Shown here: in pieces, positions 33,941 through 45,682 of the stretch
Numbering within the stretch: the first letter of the stretch is position 1
How the letters are laid out: each line of letters opens with the position of its first letter
Assembly: GCF_024763615.1 (NCBI RefSeq)
Contig: NC_077223.1
Location: forward strand, 7,006,001 to 7,070,000
Direction of reading: 5' to 3'
Origin: Phlebotomus papatasi
Lineage: Eukaryota; Arthropoda; Insecta; Diptera; Psychodidae
Length of the DNA stretch: 64,000 nt
Position numbers and translations under genes: made by a program
The notes under the pieces: model-generated
Told to the model about the DNA's origin: nothing
Seen by the model: the letters and a program-made list of their open reading frames with translations, nothing else
The model's database searches: none

Positions 33941-36900
33941 TCACTTCACTTGGATGAATGTCTCATCATCAACAATTTCATACACATCGTTACGGAAGTT
34001 TGTAAGATCATCCAGGAATTTCTGGCTGCTTTCATTGTGGAGCTTTGTAATAACAGGCTTCAGGGGTACCAATCCAGCACATTCTGCCAAGTCCGCATAG
34101 TATTTACCCTAAAGAAGTAGACACATTTTGCTAAACCACTCCTCTATTCCATCTCCTAGAAAAATTCAATCTCACCTGATCCGGACCCATCATATGAGCA
34201 TGACGCTTCTTGTATCCTCGCTTCTGGAATCGTTCCTCCATTTCACGCTGAGTATCCTCAATCATTTCCTTCCGCGAGGGCATAGAAACACCTCCATTCC
34301 ATAATTTCACACAGAACCGAACCTTTAAAACAAAACAAAAAAAATTAAAAAAAAATAAAGAATGTTTTCGCCCGGGATCGAACCGGGGACCTTGTGCGTG
34401 TGAAGCACACGTGATAACCACTACACTACGAAAACACATGGCTCTCCATGAGCAAAAATGCAATACAAGCAGTGAGAAAAATTCAACAAATTCACCTATA
34501 TTCAGGGGAATTTATGCTTAAACCTCTTAAGTTAAGAGTTGGATTGGGAATGTAGGTACCGTACATGAGGGTGACTTTGCCCCCTTCCCGTTCTTAAGCT
34601 TTTCTTTAATTCTAACACTTAAGAATGGTCTGTACAGATCTAATCTACCACGTCCAATCGGTGAGGGCCATTCTTACACATTAAAATTAAAAAAAAAATT
34701 ACGTACAGTAAGGGGGCAAAGTCGGAAAGTCACCCACGGCGGACAAAGTCACCCGCATCTACGGTAATTTAATAAGGGTATGATATGTACTGTATATCCC
34801 ATATATTTCATATAGAACCCTAATCTTGTAGCATTTATTTGCTGATATTTTATTAGACTACTCGACTTAACAAATATTTAAATAAATTAAAAGCCATAAT
34901 GTCGTAGTATGTAGTTCAAGAAACTTTAAGTTATGGGTTTTCAAGATATTACACGAATAAAAGCCTGACGGAATTAAAATTTTACACTAAAGTACTTGTA
35001 TTTCAGTATATCGTCAGTTAAATCAGCATTTGTCGTAACTTCCTTTTGACAACTTTTCAGGAGAGGAAATTCTCAGTTCAGCATTATTTTTCTTAAAAAT
35101 GAGCCCCGAATGCGATACTTTTGAGTAAAAATAATAAAAGTGGCACTAATAAACTGTAAGTTGACTCGAGAAATCTTTATAAAATTATTTAAAAGCTGAG
35201 ATATTGAGATATGTGTTCGATGAAACACAATAAGATTTTATCGTAACTTCCATCGTTTATAAAGCCGTAACTTCCAATGTATGGAGATTCTGGAAGTTAC
35301 GACAATTTTCTAAAATGCATTATATCAATTTGAATTATTCTAGTGATAATAAGCGCCTTTATTTGACTAAATTAGTCAATAATACTGTTATCCCTGTCCC
35401 TAAAAGGTTTTATTTCATAAGTTTTATTAAATAAATTGTAATAAATTTTGTGCGCCACGTCGCTTGTTTTGTTTTGAATTAATGACAGATTGGCAAGGAT
35501 TTTTTCTCACTTTTTTCTCGCAAATATTGAATAAAAATTATTTCATGTTACACTATTCGCACTGTTTTTCGATATTTGGAAAAGTTTATAAATGATTTAT
35601 TGAGAAATATTGCAATTTTGCTGCAAATTACAAGCCACGCAAACGAGCAAAAGAAGTTACGGCAAATGCTGATTACTGAAAATTTTGTATGGAAATTTGA
35701 CGTACCTTCCCCAAAAATGGAAGTTACGACAAATTCTGATAAATTTTTCTTAATTAAGGGCACTTACGATAATTTTTGTTTAAAATAATTTTTATCGGGC
35801 TTAAAAAAGTTTCTTTTTCAGAAGTGCGTTAAATAAACAAAATTACGCTGATTCCAAATATGTATATATCTCAAAATCGCAAAAATGAAGTTACGATAAA
35901 TGCTGATTTAACTGACGATATCTCTTCCTCAAGATAAACAACAAACAAAAATCTCTCAAAAAAACAAATATTAAAAAAAATTACAGAATGGGCAGGAACG
36001 TTATGGTTTTTCTCAGATATCAGAAGTTTAAGCAGGATTAAATTTGAAGAAAAAAACGATTGTTTATAGTCACCAAGAGAATTTTAATTCTTGAAATAAA
36101 CATTATCTACCGTAGATACGGGTGAGTTTACACTCACAGTGACTTTATACCCCTACTTTTAGAAATTAAATTAAATTAAATTAGAAATTAAATTTTATTA
36201 GGGGAAAGTACTCTCCCTTTGAACGTTGATGCCTTTGAATAATGTGATTTTTTTTCCTAAAAGAGTTACGCATACTTCTCACAATATTATTAGCAATTGA
36301 TAATAAACTAGCTAATATTTAATAGAAATGTGTAAGTTTCTTAGAAGAATTAAAGTAAATTCACATTATTCGAATTCATGAACGTTCGAAGGGAGAGTAC
36401 TTTCTCTTACCTAACGATTATCTTTAGACCCTCTCTTAGTACCCTTATGGTGTCTGAACCATCCTCAATTGCCTAGAATTATCGAAAAGATTACGAAAAT
36501 TCGGGGTGTAAAGTCATCCACATCTACGATATCTATCTATCAACGAAGATTAAGGTCTTTACATTTTGATAGTTTTTTTTTGAGACTGAGGCAAAAAGTC
36601 ACAAATCGAATATTTCAAAATTCAATATCTTTCAAGATAAATAAGATAGCGGCTTAATTTTTTTCATAGATAGCTTCCATAGACCTTCTTCGATGTTGTA
36701 TGTATAATTCGAACAAGGGATTTAGAAAATAAAAAATATCAAAATTTTTAGGCCTATTTTTGAAATATTTTCCTTGAAGAAATTAATTATTAGTAGGTAA
36801 TCAATTATTACCTACTTATTATTCAAAATTTATGCACTGATGATTATTTCCTAAATGATTTAGATTCTTTGAATACGAAGCCGCTATCTATTTTAGAATT

Positions 36901-38917
36901 TTATAAAGATTCTTCTCTCAAGAAATCTTATTATTAAGAACGACCGCTTGGGGTAAAAAGTAACAGTAACAGTCTCACGGCAAAAAAAACGTAATTTCCA
37001 TGAAAGTTACTTTCACAAAGTTGCAGAGAGGTAAATTTCCTATAAAACTGTGCTAATTAGAAATTTTTGGGGCGTTCAGGCAGTTTGTAAAAAAAAATAT
37101 CCGTTTTGTGACTCTCGTGCCACTGATGATGACATACCCACGAGTAAGGGCAGGGAAGAAAGTAGTCCTTCAGAGAGTGAAGCCCCTTTACATTGACAGT
37201 AAAGTGCTCACCGTATTTCGTTAATTTACGCATTTTCATTGCAATTCTTACGCAAATTTTCCATTACCGTATTACCTGATCTCATACTCGGTGGCACTAG
37301 GTGGAAATAATATAAGAAAATTGAAGAAATAAAACGAAAATTCGATAAACGGTGAGCAAAAACAAAACGGTACGAATTATTTCTCTTAGTTTTTTTCTCG
37401 CCGTTTATCGAATTTTCGTTTCATTTCTTCAATTTTCTTATACTATTTTCACCTAGTGCCACCGAGTATATGATAAGGTAATACGGTAATTGAAAATTTG
37501 AGTAAGAATTTCAATGAAAATGCGCAAATGCTTAAATTAACGAATTACGGTGAGGCTACGGCGAGCATTTTATTGGCAATGTGATTTCGCCCTTACCCAT
37601 ATAAGGATAAGCGGTTGAAAATGATGAAGATATGTAAACCGGATATAAAAGATCTGGGTGATTTTCCAGCCCTTCTTTTTGTAAGCTTGTCTATAATTCT
37701 TGGATTTGAGGATTGTCCTGAGATAATGAGGGGTACTTAAGGATGATCTAAATATTATCTTTAAATAATTTAATGGAAGCTTACTAAAAGCAGAGGTACT
37801 AAGTCATTCACGAAATGCAAAATCAACTACATGGTATTACCAAATTCATATTTTTCCGAATCAATGCTATTAGAGTTCGAAGCCAGAGTGTGTGCGAAAC
37901 CTGAAAGTCTTCCCCTGCATGCTTGTTTAATTGAATTAAAAAAAGACTTACTTGCAAATCAATCATTTGACAGGCGCAAACGTAGAAGGGCAGTCCTGCA
38001 AATCCCATCGTAGGGTAGTTAATATTGATGCAATGCTTGTACAGGGGCTGTACGAAGTTCTCCTCTACGTTGATACCGCAGTCGACGCTCAGGAAGGGAA
38101 AGGTGTAGCGATATCCAGTACAGAAGAGGACTTCATCGAAAGTCTCGCTGGTACCATCTTTGAACTCAACTCCATCCTCAGTGAATTTTACAGGGTCTGG
38201 ACGCTGAGTCACGTTAGATGGAAACTTGGTTTTCGGTTTCTCCGGCAAATGATGACTCAGGGTCACTCGGCTGGCGCACTTAGATATATCATAGGCGATA
38301 TCCATCCCACTAGGTCCAGCACCAATTACCAGAACACTCAAGCCCTTGTAAGGATCGGGACATCGGTAATCGTGGCTGTGTGTCAGGCGCCCACGGAAGC
38401 TATTCTGGCCTGGATAGCGTGGGGTATAGGGGGTGTGGTAGTGACCATTGCAGACAAAGACGAAGTCGAAGGTTTGTGTAATGAGTTCATTATTGGGCAA
38501 ATCCTTTACAATAATCTCCCAGGAGTGCTTGTCATCTGGCTGACCGAGAGGTCTAACTCGGATAACGTGGTGGTTGAACTTGATCAGAGACGTTACACCG
38601 AAGGACTTGGCATAAGACTGAAGGAAGGCCAACATCTCTTCGGCCGGAATGTAGGACACCCCTTCGCCTGGGATTGGGAAATCGGGATAGCCCATGATCT
38701 CCTTCGGTAGATTCGTCCTCAAGCCCCGATACATGGACGTGTGGACTTGTAGGCCAAACTTATCCGTTCCGACGTCTTCGGAATACACCCAGGTTCCTCC
38801 AGGCTGAGACATCTGCTCGTAAACCGTAACATCCATTCCAGCTCCAATACTGTGCTTAGCTGCACAGAGTCCAGCAGTTCCAGCACCAATCACTGCCACT
38901 CTCTTTTTAGATCCCAT
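33941..38917 (-). CDS. Fmo: flavin-containing monooxygenase, 3 coding exons
   Basis: Coding exons on the minus strand are 38917-37952, 34322-34176 and 34108-33941, with introns of 3629 and 67 bp that all begin GT and end AG. The joined product is 426 residues, typical for insect FMO. Visible motifs are the FAD-binding GAGTAG at 11-16, EQMSQPGGTW around 34-43, the FMO signature FRGRLTHSHDY at 174-184 (FxGxxxHxxxY), the NADPH-binding GAGPSG at 199-204 and LFCTGY at 264-269. The last exons carry the family tail (MPSRKEMIEDT, then PLKPVITKLHNESSQKF). FMOs use NADPH and oxygen to oxidise nitrogen or sulphur in small nucleophiles; in insects they act on plant alkaloids and xenobiotics among others. 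No break or missing key residue is seen. Substrate is unknown. A tRNA gene and several MITEs lie in the long intron. Confidence 0.95.
34363..34435 (-). tRNA. tRNA-Val-CAC: tRNA-Val, anticodon CAC
   Basis: The minus strand folds as a full tRNA: acceptor GTTTTCG paired with CGAAAAC, D-arm region TAGTGTAGTGGTTATCACG, anticodon loop CTTCACACG with CAC, and T-arm GGTTCGATCC, with discriminator A at 34363. Internal promoter boxes (TAGTGTAGTGG and GGTTCGATCC) are intact and a T-run follows. It lies on the FMO strand, inside FMO intron 1, only 40 bases before exon 34322-34176. Confidence 0.96.
34568..34735. repeat. inverted repeat around GACTTTGCCCCCTT, FMO intron
   Basis: GGGTGACTTTGCCCCCTT near 34568-34587 pairs with AAGGGGGCAAAGTCGG near 34709-34724, followed by AAAGTCACCC. 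This is probably a short MITE; its ends are not exact. Confidence 0.45.
34748..36127. mobile_element. inverted-repeat element with CACCCGYATCTACGGTA ends
   Basis: GTCACCCGCATCTACGGTAA at 34748 and TCTACCGTAGATACGGGTGA at 36106-36125 are inverted relatives about 1.38 kb apart within FMO intron 1. The element contains a second inverted-repeat element at 35009-35921. No coding frame is apparent. Confidence 0.45.
35009..35921. mobile_element. 913-bp element with GTAACTTC subterminal words
   Basis: ATCGTCAGTTAAATCAGCAT at the left and its inverse at the right form terminal repeats of about 35 bp. CGTAACTTCC recurs internally near 35034, 35261, 35267 and, inverted, near 35291, 35653, 35720 and 35886. 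It is non-coding and nested in the element at 34748-36127. The target duplication is unclear. Confidence 0.55.
36128..37129. other. FMO intron 1, no further feature
   Basis: AT-rich intronic DNA. The words GAACGTT and GGGAGAGTACT near 36213-36225 and their inverse near 36378-36405 hint at another small inverted repeat of about 200 bp. Confidence 0.35.
37130..37605. mobile_element. 475-bp hairpin MITE in FMO intron 1
   Basis: Two long arms pair about a centre near 37385. Matching words include GTGCTCACCGTATTTCGTTA with TAACGAATTACGGTGAG, and AACGAAAATTCGATAAACGG with CCGTTTATCGAATTTTCGTT. It is non-coding. The outer ends lie near GAGTAAGGGCAGGG and CGCCCTTACCCATA. Confidence 0.6.
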
Positions 38918-40062
38918 CTTGAAGATTTGAATCTGAAAATATGCTTTAAATTTAAAATGAAATGTTTCTAGAAATCCTCCTTCAGTAGGACCCTAATTAG
39001 TGAGGTAAATGATTTTTTGAGATGAACATTTACGACAATTTCAGGCAAATAAAGAAAAAATTTTCCACTCTCCTGGGACTGCAATTCTTAGTTGAGAAGT
39101 CCTCTTTTGCAAATAAATTTAAAATTAAGAGTAAGTTGTTCTTAAAGAGGCCACTCCATTAATTTTACATAAAACCGGTCAATCAGGAAAATCACCATAT
39201 ATTCAATTAATATGCTCCATTCGCATACGACTATTGCAGTTTCCTAAATACCATCGTATATTTCATTGGATTAAAGTTCATTTTAAGAAAGAATTGGCTT
39301 TACTTTCGATAAGATAAGAGCCATGTGTGTAAAGCAGATTAAGTAGTTGGCAATCAAGTTGGAAAATCAATTTTTGCGGAATTAAAAGGATTTACCAAAA
39401 AGTTATTTAGAGCCTGTAATTGATTTGATCACCAATTAACAGCAAATTTGCGCAGAAATTACTTTTTAATTGATCCTGTGGTCTTATCTTAAGAACCTGT
39501 AAGAGCCATTCCAAATGATCTTGAAATGAATGGAAAGATTTGTGATTGTGATTGAGTGAGCCCAGCTACAGAAGGTTTCTTAGTAACAAAAAATATATAG
39601 TAATCTTTTATCAATCAATTGTCGCTAAAAATATCTTCTGTTTGAGTTTATGAATAAAAACTTTGGTGTATCAATGGCATTTGGCGCCAAAAGTCTTGTC
39701 GCTTTCCAGTTTATCAAATTTACAAACAATAGGATTGAGGAAAACTGAAAATATCAATGTCTTTGGAAGTCTCCGAAATTCCAAACAAACCGGAAAGTAA
39801 TGGCATGATCGAAGAAAAGAGCTCTGTTGCAATCTCGCACATTTCTTACCAAATCAATTCGCTTTAAGAAAAAACATCAAAATATGCCACCAAGGCACTA
39901 AAATGCATCAACGGAAATGCAAATGAGATTGAGAGTTGATCACTGAGAAATCACATTCCGGTCATGTGATATTTGTTGAAAAAATAAAATGATCACAAGA
40001 TGGAAAACCTAATGGGGACTGCACTAAAAAGTGATGCAGATTAATTTGAAAAAGTCACTCAC

Positions 40063-40195
40063 CTCAGTTGGAGTTAGTCACTTGCACTGCAGAAATATTT
40101 ATAAAACACAATATTTTTTTTAAATCTTTTCACACTTGGCACAATGTCTCAAAGTTTCTGGTCGATCCGATCGTGTTGACTGGTTCTTCTCAACT
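40063..40195 (-). other. putative FMO 5' UTR exon
   Basis: A good donor (CTGAG/GTGAGT, exon end at 40063) faces an acceptor ATTTTCAG ending at 38933, 15 bases before the FMO start codon. Splicing these would remove a 1.13-kb leader intron. The 5' limit rests on the initiator-like site described next and is tentative. Confidence 0.35.
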
Positions 40196-40230
40196 GAAGA
40201 CTAACCAGAGTCAGGGCAGATCTTTATGTA
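40192..40230 (-). promoter_or_regulatory. candidate FMO core promoter
   Basis: Minus-strand TTCAGTTG at 40191-40198 fits an insect initiator. TACATAAAG at 40222-40230 lies about 27-35 bases upstream as a weak TATA-like box. The spacing is a little long and the call is tentative. Confidence 0.28.
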
Positions 40231-42743
40231 CATTGAAAAGTATTCGTCACAAAGATACTGATTAAAGTTACTCGTCTCACTCTCACACTGACTCTTATTA
40301 TGGTTATTGCACATTGATTTCCTACGTCATTCAATCACTCTCGAGATGACCCCAAAAGTTCTTTTACTCAAACCCAGAGATATCCCAATTAACTTGTATT
40401 ACAAGTGTAATATTTCTATTTATTTCAATTGAATTAATTAGTAAATATGATTACAATGAGGCATTGAAAATTCTTTGGAATATTCCGTTAAAAATAATTT
40501 ATTTTGTTATTTTAAAATTTGTTAAAATATCTTTAGGCACCGATATGTCTCAGTATTGTTAGCGATAAGGTTCTTCTAGCTTGAGAGAACTAGGATTCTT
40601 AATTCGGAATCCAAACTTTGTGAGGTCTAATACAAAAATTAGGGAGCTGTGGCTTCTACAGTGCACTCAACTAACTAAATTATTATTCTGATTTGTACAT
40701 TTTTATCAAATTTTTAATTAAATATTGACCTAATTTACCGATTTCTGTTAAAATCTTCTCGCACTGCCGATTTATCGACACTAAATCGGCGATGATTTGC
40801 CGATATCTTATTCAGGGTCCGTTTAAATGAGGGTTTTTCCAAGTTCAGCTACATTTTGTCAGACTATAACTAAGATAAAATCTCCCTGCTGACTGTTATA
40901 ATCGTTATAATACACCCAGTGTGTCTCGGCTTAAACAGAAAGTCGAATAAACTTTTGTAGTTGGGACTGTTAAGGACTGAGGTAGCTGAAACAGCTAACT
41001 TCATAGGGCATTATACCGCCAGTAAATAAAGTAGTAAGCGTCCGATGAATTATCTCGAACCCAGGTGTGTACGAATCAGTTTTCAGTCCAGGGGCCTCTC
41101 CACATTTCATTTTTCCATATGTTTTTGCACAGAGGCACTGAAGACTATTGGAAAGTTTTTTCCTAAAGAGAATTGACTTATCAGTTTAATATATTACGAA
41201 ATAGTGCATTAAAAGCTATCTAAAAATACATATTTAATAATGCTCGCCGAAATAATACAAGAACTACGAGGAAATTTGTTTAAGTCGCGGTGCAATATCT
41301 GCAAAATTTTTACAATGAAAGAAAAATATAAGTTAAATTTTGTTGTATTTTTTAATTAGGAATATTTTCCTAGAATTCTGTTTCAAAGAGTTTTTCAAAT
41401 ATTTGTATTTTTTGATAATAAGACGTTATCAACTATAAGACTTTGCATTTGAAAAAATTTGCTTAAAAATGTTCAATCCTGAGAATATAAATAATATTCT
41501 AAAAAGATTACTCAAACTGATCCATTACAAAAGCTGCAATATGAAAAATTTACTGATATTTTCTTTAAGTATATTAAGTCAATACATTCACAGGAATTAA
41601 TTAAGAGTTAACTCTTTTTTGAATGAGGGACAAGTGGAAGATTCTAGAGGCAATATCTCAGTTGAGGAAACCGACTGCAAATATTTATTTCTCAATTTAA
41701 TTTTAATCGCAATCTTTAGTAGTTTTGTGCTCGATGAAAAGGTTGATAAGGGTATACGTCAATACCATTTATTTTCCTCTCCAAACAAACAAACGTTTAC
41801 TTGTTGATCTTCCTGCTGCATTGTATATCAGCTAAATTAAGTTAAGATAAGTTTGATCTTTTTTGCCGAAAAATAAATGATTTAAAATACTCCTTGTATC
41901 TAATTCTTGTTAGCTTGACAACATCAACTACTAATTGTGTAATAATGACTATTTTAGCAACATGTGGTCTTCGGAAATATATTTTTTTCACACTTGCCAA
42001 AGCAACATAAAATACATATCGTATTACTTGGAATACCACCCAGGGGTCAGACTAAACGAAAAGTGTTATCAGACAGCGAAGTCAATGATATTTGTTTTTC
42101 TTTCTCATTTTGTTAATTAAGAAGAGAAAAAAAAAAGACAATTTCTATTCTTTTCATTGAAAGTAAATTTTTTTTTATACATTTCAAGACACTTCAAATA
42201 GAACGTTTTTCAGTATTACCAAAATTGCATATATTTCAATAAGATATATTGAAAATAAACTATTTCGAAAAAATCTAATGCAAGCGACAAAACAATAACT
42301 TTATAGTTTTTTTTTCCTTTCAATGTAAATAACAGTACACATAATTTCTTATCACAGACATTTGCCTTTTAAAACTAATCATGTGATGTGGTTTATCAAT
42401 AACTATTGAGACACAATTTAAATGTTTTTTTTTTCTCTTATCTGCGTCTCAAGTGACTAATTTTATAAGATTTTTTTCTGTCCACAAAAAATGTAGGTCA
42501 ATTAGTTGCTGTCAAAATACAGGAAGAAAAATTCTCATAGTTTGTTTACTCTGGGAGGAAACTTTTGTCAATGGATGGAAAGGTTCAAGGTTCAAAGATG
42601 TTTTGCCTGACAAGTGACACGCGAAAAAAAAATTATCTAACAATTAAATAAAACACGCTAAACACACCCCTCAAAAGGCACATGGCTTGAAAACTTACAT
42701 TTCTTGTAAAGATAGAGGAACCTGAAGGGGGATTCTGTAGCGA
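40231..42743. other. intergenic DNA, nothing firmly recognised
   Basis: No exon was supported. The phrase GTGTGTCTCGGCTTAAAC near 40918 recurs in part at 32795 (inverted) and 43390, marking a diverged dispersed repeat. The rest is AT-rich. Confidence 0.35.
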
Positions 42744-42943
42744 TATGACAATATCATATGACAAATCTTCGTGATAAATTCGGGAGTAGGATTATATTAA
42801 AAACCTTAAAGACCAGTGAGGATCGAATGACATTTGCAAGCAGTTCAATGAAACTTTCAGTAATTGGTACGAATGGCATTATCGAATTCTTTTCTTGATA
42901 TTATTACATCAAGAAAATAAATTTGTCATATGACATTGTCATA
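42744..42943. mobile_element. 200-bp MITE with 23-bp terminal repeats
   Basis: TATGACAATATCATATGACA begins it and the inverse TGTCATATGACATTGTCATA ends it, with one mismatch. The interior is non-coding. No clear target duplication was found. Confidence 0.6.
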
Positions 42944-43153
42944 GTCTTCCAGAATTAGAGTTTCTCTAGTCTGTCTGTCTTACTAGAGACACTGACGACT
43001 TAGTAATATCGTCAGCAACAAACAAGCAAAACGGTGGAAAATTTTCTATTATATGTATTCGCATTCGGAGTTTGGAAAATTCGAAGATCAATTTTAAAAG
43101 CCAAAAAAAAATATTTTTCGAATACCAGCAATATAAATGTCATGTATTGACAA

Positions 43154-43288
43154 GATGTTAAAAGTGATAATGTATGTGTAAGCCCGACCCGGCTATAAAA
43201 TAGAGTTCAGAACCGGATCAGGTCTCTTCTGCTATTAGCTCTTGAATAAAGGACATCTCAATAAACAGATGCCTATTTATTTAACCCC
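43154..43288 (+). mobile_element. LTR-like promoter and poly(A) piece
   Basis: TATAAAA at 43194-43200 is followed about 45 bases later by AATAAA at 43245-43250 and a second ATAAAC, in a compact GC-richer block beginning near TGTTAAAAGTG and ending near TTAACCCCA. This is the order of an LTR (U3 promoter, short R, poly(A)). No partner LTR and no target duplication were found, so a solo LTR remnant is only a possibility. Confidence 0.3.
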
Positions 43289-43480
43289 AGGATAATTTTA
43301 GAGAATAAAAGCTCTATTGTGATAATTTGAGACCCATAATAGGGCAAATTAAACCATGTATCCCCAGTTGGTGTGTCATTTTCCAAAAGTGTCTCGGCTA
43401 TAAACTAAAACGGATTCCTTAAACAAAATTCGAACTTAATTTCAAATTTTCCGATTATACTTTCCGATAGAGTCAAGGAA

Positions 43481-43801
43481 GGGGAATCAGTGGCTCAATA
43501 GGCAAGACCGTTGGCTCTTGGGCGGATCGATTCCCAGGCTCGATTCACTGTTGTGAGTTCGAGTCCCGCCCGGTGCAAGGATCTGAATGTCTAATTTAGA
43601 CAATTTTCATATGTTAGTAACGTAATATAATGCACCGCCTACGCCCAACAACTCCGGAAGCATGGAAGAAGCATCCACAATGCGGGTAAGGCGCTCCTGG
43701 GCGAGTCTACAAACGGACTAGCAGATTCTTCTAACACGGGATATGGACATTGTAAAATGATTACCTTTTGTAATGAATATATCTCGATACGATTAATAAT
43801 A
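43481..43801 (+). mobile_element. tRNA-derived SINE, full copy
   Basis: The head has an A box TGGCTCAATAGGC at 43491-43503 and a B box GTTCGAGTCC at 43557-43566, in the order and spacing of a pol III promoter. A tRNA-unrelated body follows and it ends in ATTAATAATA. ATAGAGTCAAGGAA (14 bp) stands directly before (43467-43480) and after (43802-43815), a perfect target duplication. No coding frame is expected. LINE machinery would mobilise it. Confidence 0.85.
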
Positions 43802-44501
43802 ATAGAGTCAAGGAAAATTATTAAATACCACACTGAGATATTAAATTAGTTTAATTAAATTAGTTAAATTAAATATTAAAAAAGATATTAAAAAAGTTAC
43901 TCATTAATTTATGATGAATTATAATAGAACAGGTATAATATAAACGTCGTTGTTTTGTTTTCTTCCACAACAAAATGAGAAATACCATGTTAACACTAGA
44001 GATACTTCGAAATCGAAGAAGAAATACATCAGTCATTACGCGGATGATACCATAAATAAAAAAATCTGTTCCTTAGTTTTCGATAATTATCTTCGAATGC
44101 TTCTTCTTCTTTGGAAGCTCTGGCTGTGAAAAACCAGACAAAATTACCCCGTGTTTGTTTAATATCTGCTTCAATATTTTTGGGACTTTCATCAAAATCA
44201 TTTATTAAAAAATTAAAAATGGTGCAAAGAGTGCATTTCACTTCAAGATAGAAGAAAATTGTCTTATTTAAATTTTTAGATGGATAAATTTAATAAATAA
44301 ATTAGAATATAAGAAATTGAAATATTAGTTTTGTCATATTTTACCCCTACTTCCCCAATATTACTTCTTTATTAAAAGATCTTATAGAAAAGTTACTAAC
44401 GAAGAGTTCACAGGATTTAGTATAGTTACAAATAAAATTTTATCGAGTGTCAGAGTTATCGAATCGATAGTATCGATAAATCTATATCCGTTACATTGAG
44501 T

Positions 44502-45682
44502 TAGGGTGGAATCACCACTTCTCGCCAGTGCCCCACTTCTCGCCATTTATATTGAAATCGCTATTTTTCACTATTTATGAAATAAATGAGCCGTAAAGTT
44601 ACTTGGGTTTTTATTGCTGCTATGTATAGAGTCGAAAAACACTCATTTTTTGTTTTGAATTTAAATGTTTGAGCATTTTTTAGATGAATATTTTAAGCAA
44701 GTGCATCGAATCCAATATTTCTTACCAAATATAGTAAGTGTCATGAAACTTTTATCGAACAAAATTTCCGATTTTGAATCAATAATTTGTCTATTGAACA
44801 TTTAATTACATTTGACGAATACATAGAATTTGTATTTAGTTAGTCAATATTTAATTTTATATTATTTTTATGTAAAAATTAGCCATGGCGGAAAGTGGTA
44901 ATATTCTGGAATTGATTCACCACCTGTCGCCATAGCTTTCCAACAGACGACGCTAACTTAATAGATTCTCAGTTGTCAAATCTGCTTTGTTTGCTTTCTG
45001 CAATAGTCTAATAATTTCATTTCTCAAATAAAAGTGAAGAAAAATCATTTAATGTGAGTAATAATAAAGTAATCATGAGGAAAAGGAAATGCTGAATGTA
45101 TTCTTTTCTTCTGAATGTGTTCTGGTAAAAATAAAAGGGTCACTGTTTTGACACCTATTTATCTCCGAAATAAACGAATAAAAACAATGAAAAAGTCACC
45201 TTTAGTGTTCACTTAGATGTGAGAAATACAATAAGAGTAATAAATTTACGATAAAACACGATTTATCGTGATAAACATGCCTACAAAATTTCAAAAGATT
45301 CAAGTGAACCTTTCAAAGGGTCAAATATGATCTATTTTTGTTGAAAAGGGTCAATTTGACCCTTTTATTTTTACCAGTGTAATATTGCTCAAAATAATCG
45401 AGTTTGAACGTTTCCAAGGGGGTGGCGAGAAGTGGTTACAGAACTGGTGAAAAGTGGTAAAAAATGGCGACGAAGTGGTTATTTTTGCATTATTAATAAA
45501 AATCAGTTTTTTATGTACTCCCGCGTTAAATTGTAGGACAATTGTTTTGAAGAATCTAGAGCCAATATATCTAAGTAGCTCTGTGTCAAATTTGAGTTAC
45601 CTGATAATAAGGGGTCAAAAGTTATAATACAACTAATTTAACTTTTTCCTAAAAGTGGCAATAAGTGGTTACTCCACCCTAA
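44502..45682. mobile_element. 1.18-kb element with TAGGGTGGA ends
   Basis: The left end TTAGGGTGGAATCACCACTT and the right end, read inversely as TTAGGGTGGAGTAACCACTT, are terminal repeats. CACTTCTCGCC lies just inside the left end twice, and GGCGAGAAGTGG recurs near 45423. A smaller inverted-repeat element (45122-45377) is nested inside. There is no transposase-like frame. Confidence 0.6.
45122..45377. mobile_element. 256-bp MITE with perfect 21-bp terminal repeats
   Basis: CTGGTAAAAATAAAAGGGTC begins it and the exact inverse ends it. The sequence GGGTCAATTTGACCC near the right end is itself palindromic. It is nested within 44502-45682. The target duplication is unclear. Confidence 0.65.

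Noticed and set aside
33879..34100. 73-codon open frame on the plus strand
   Set aside because: It is antisense to the last FMO exon.
37952..38710. 252-codon open frame on the plus strand
   Set aside because: It is antisense to the large FMO exon, which carries all FMO motifs.
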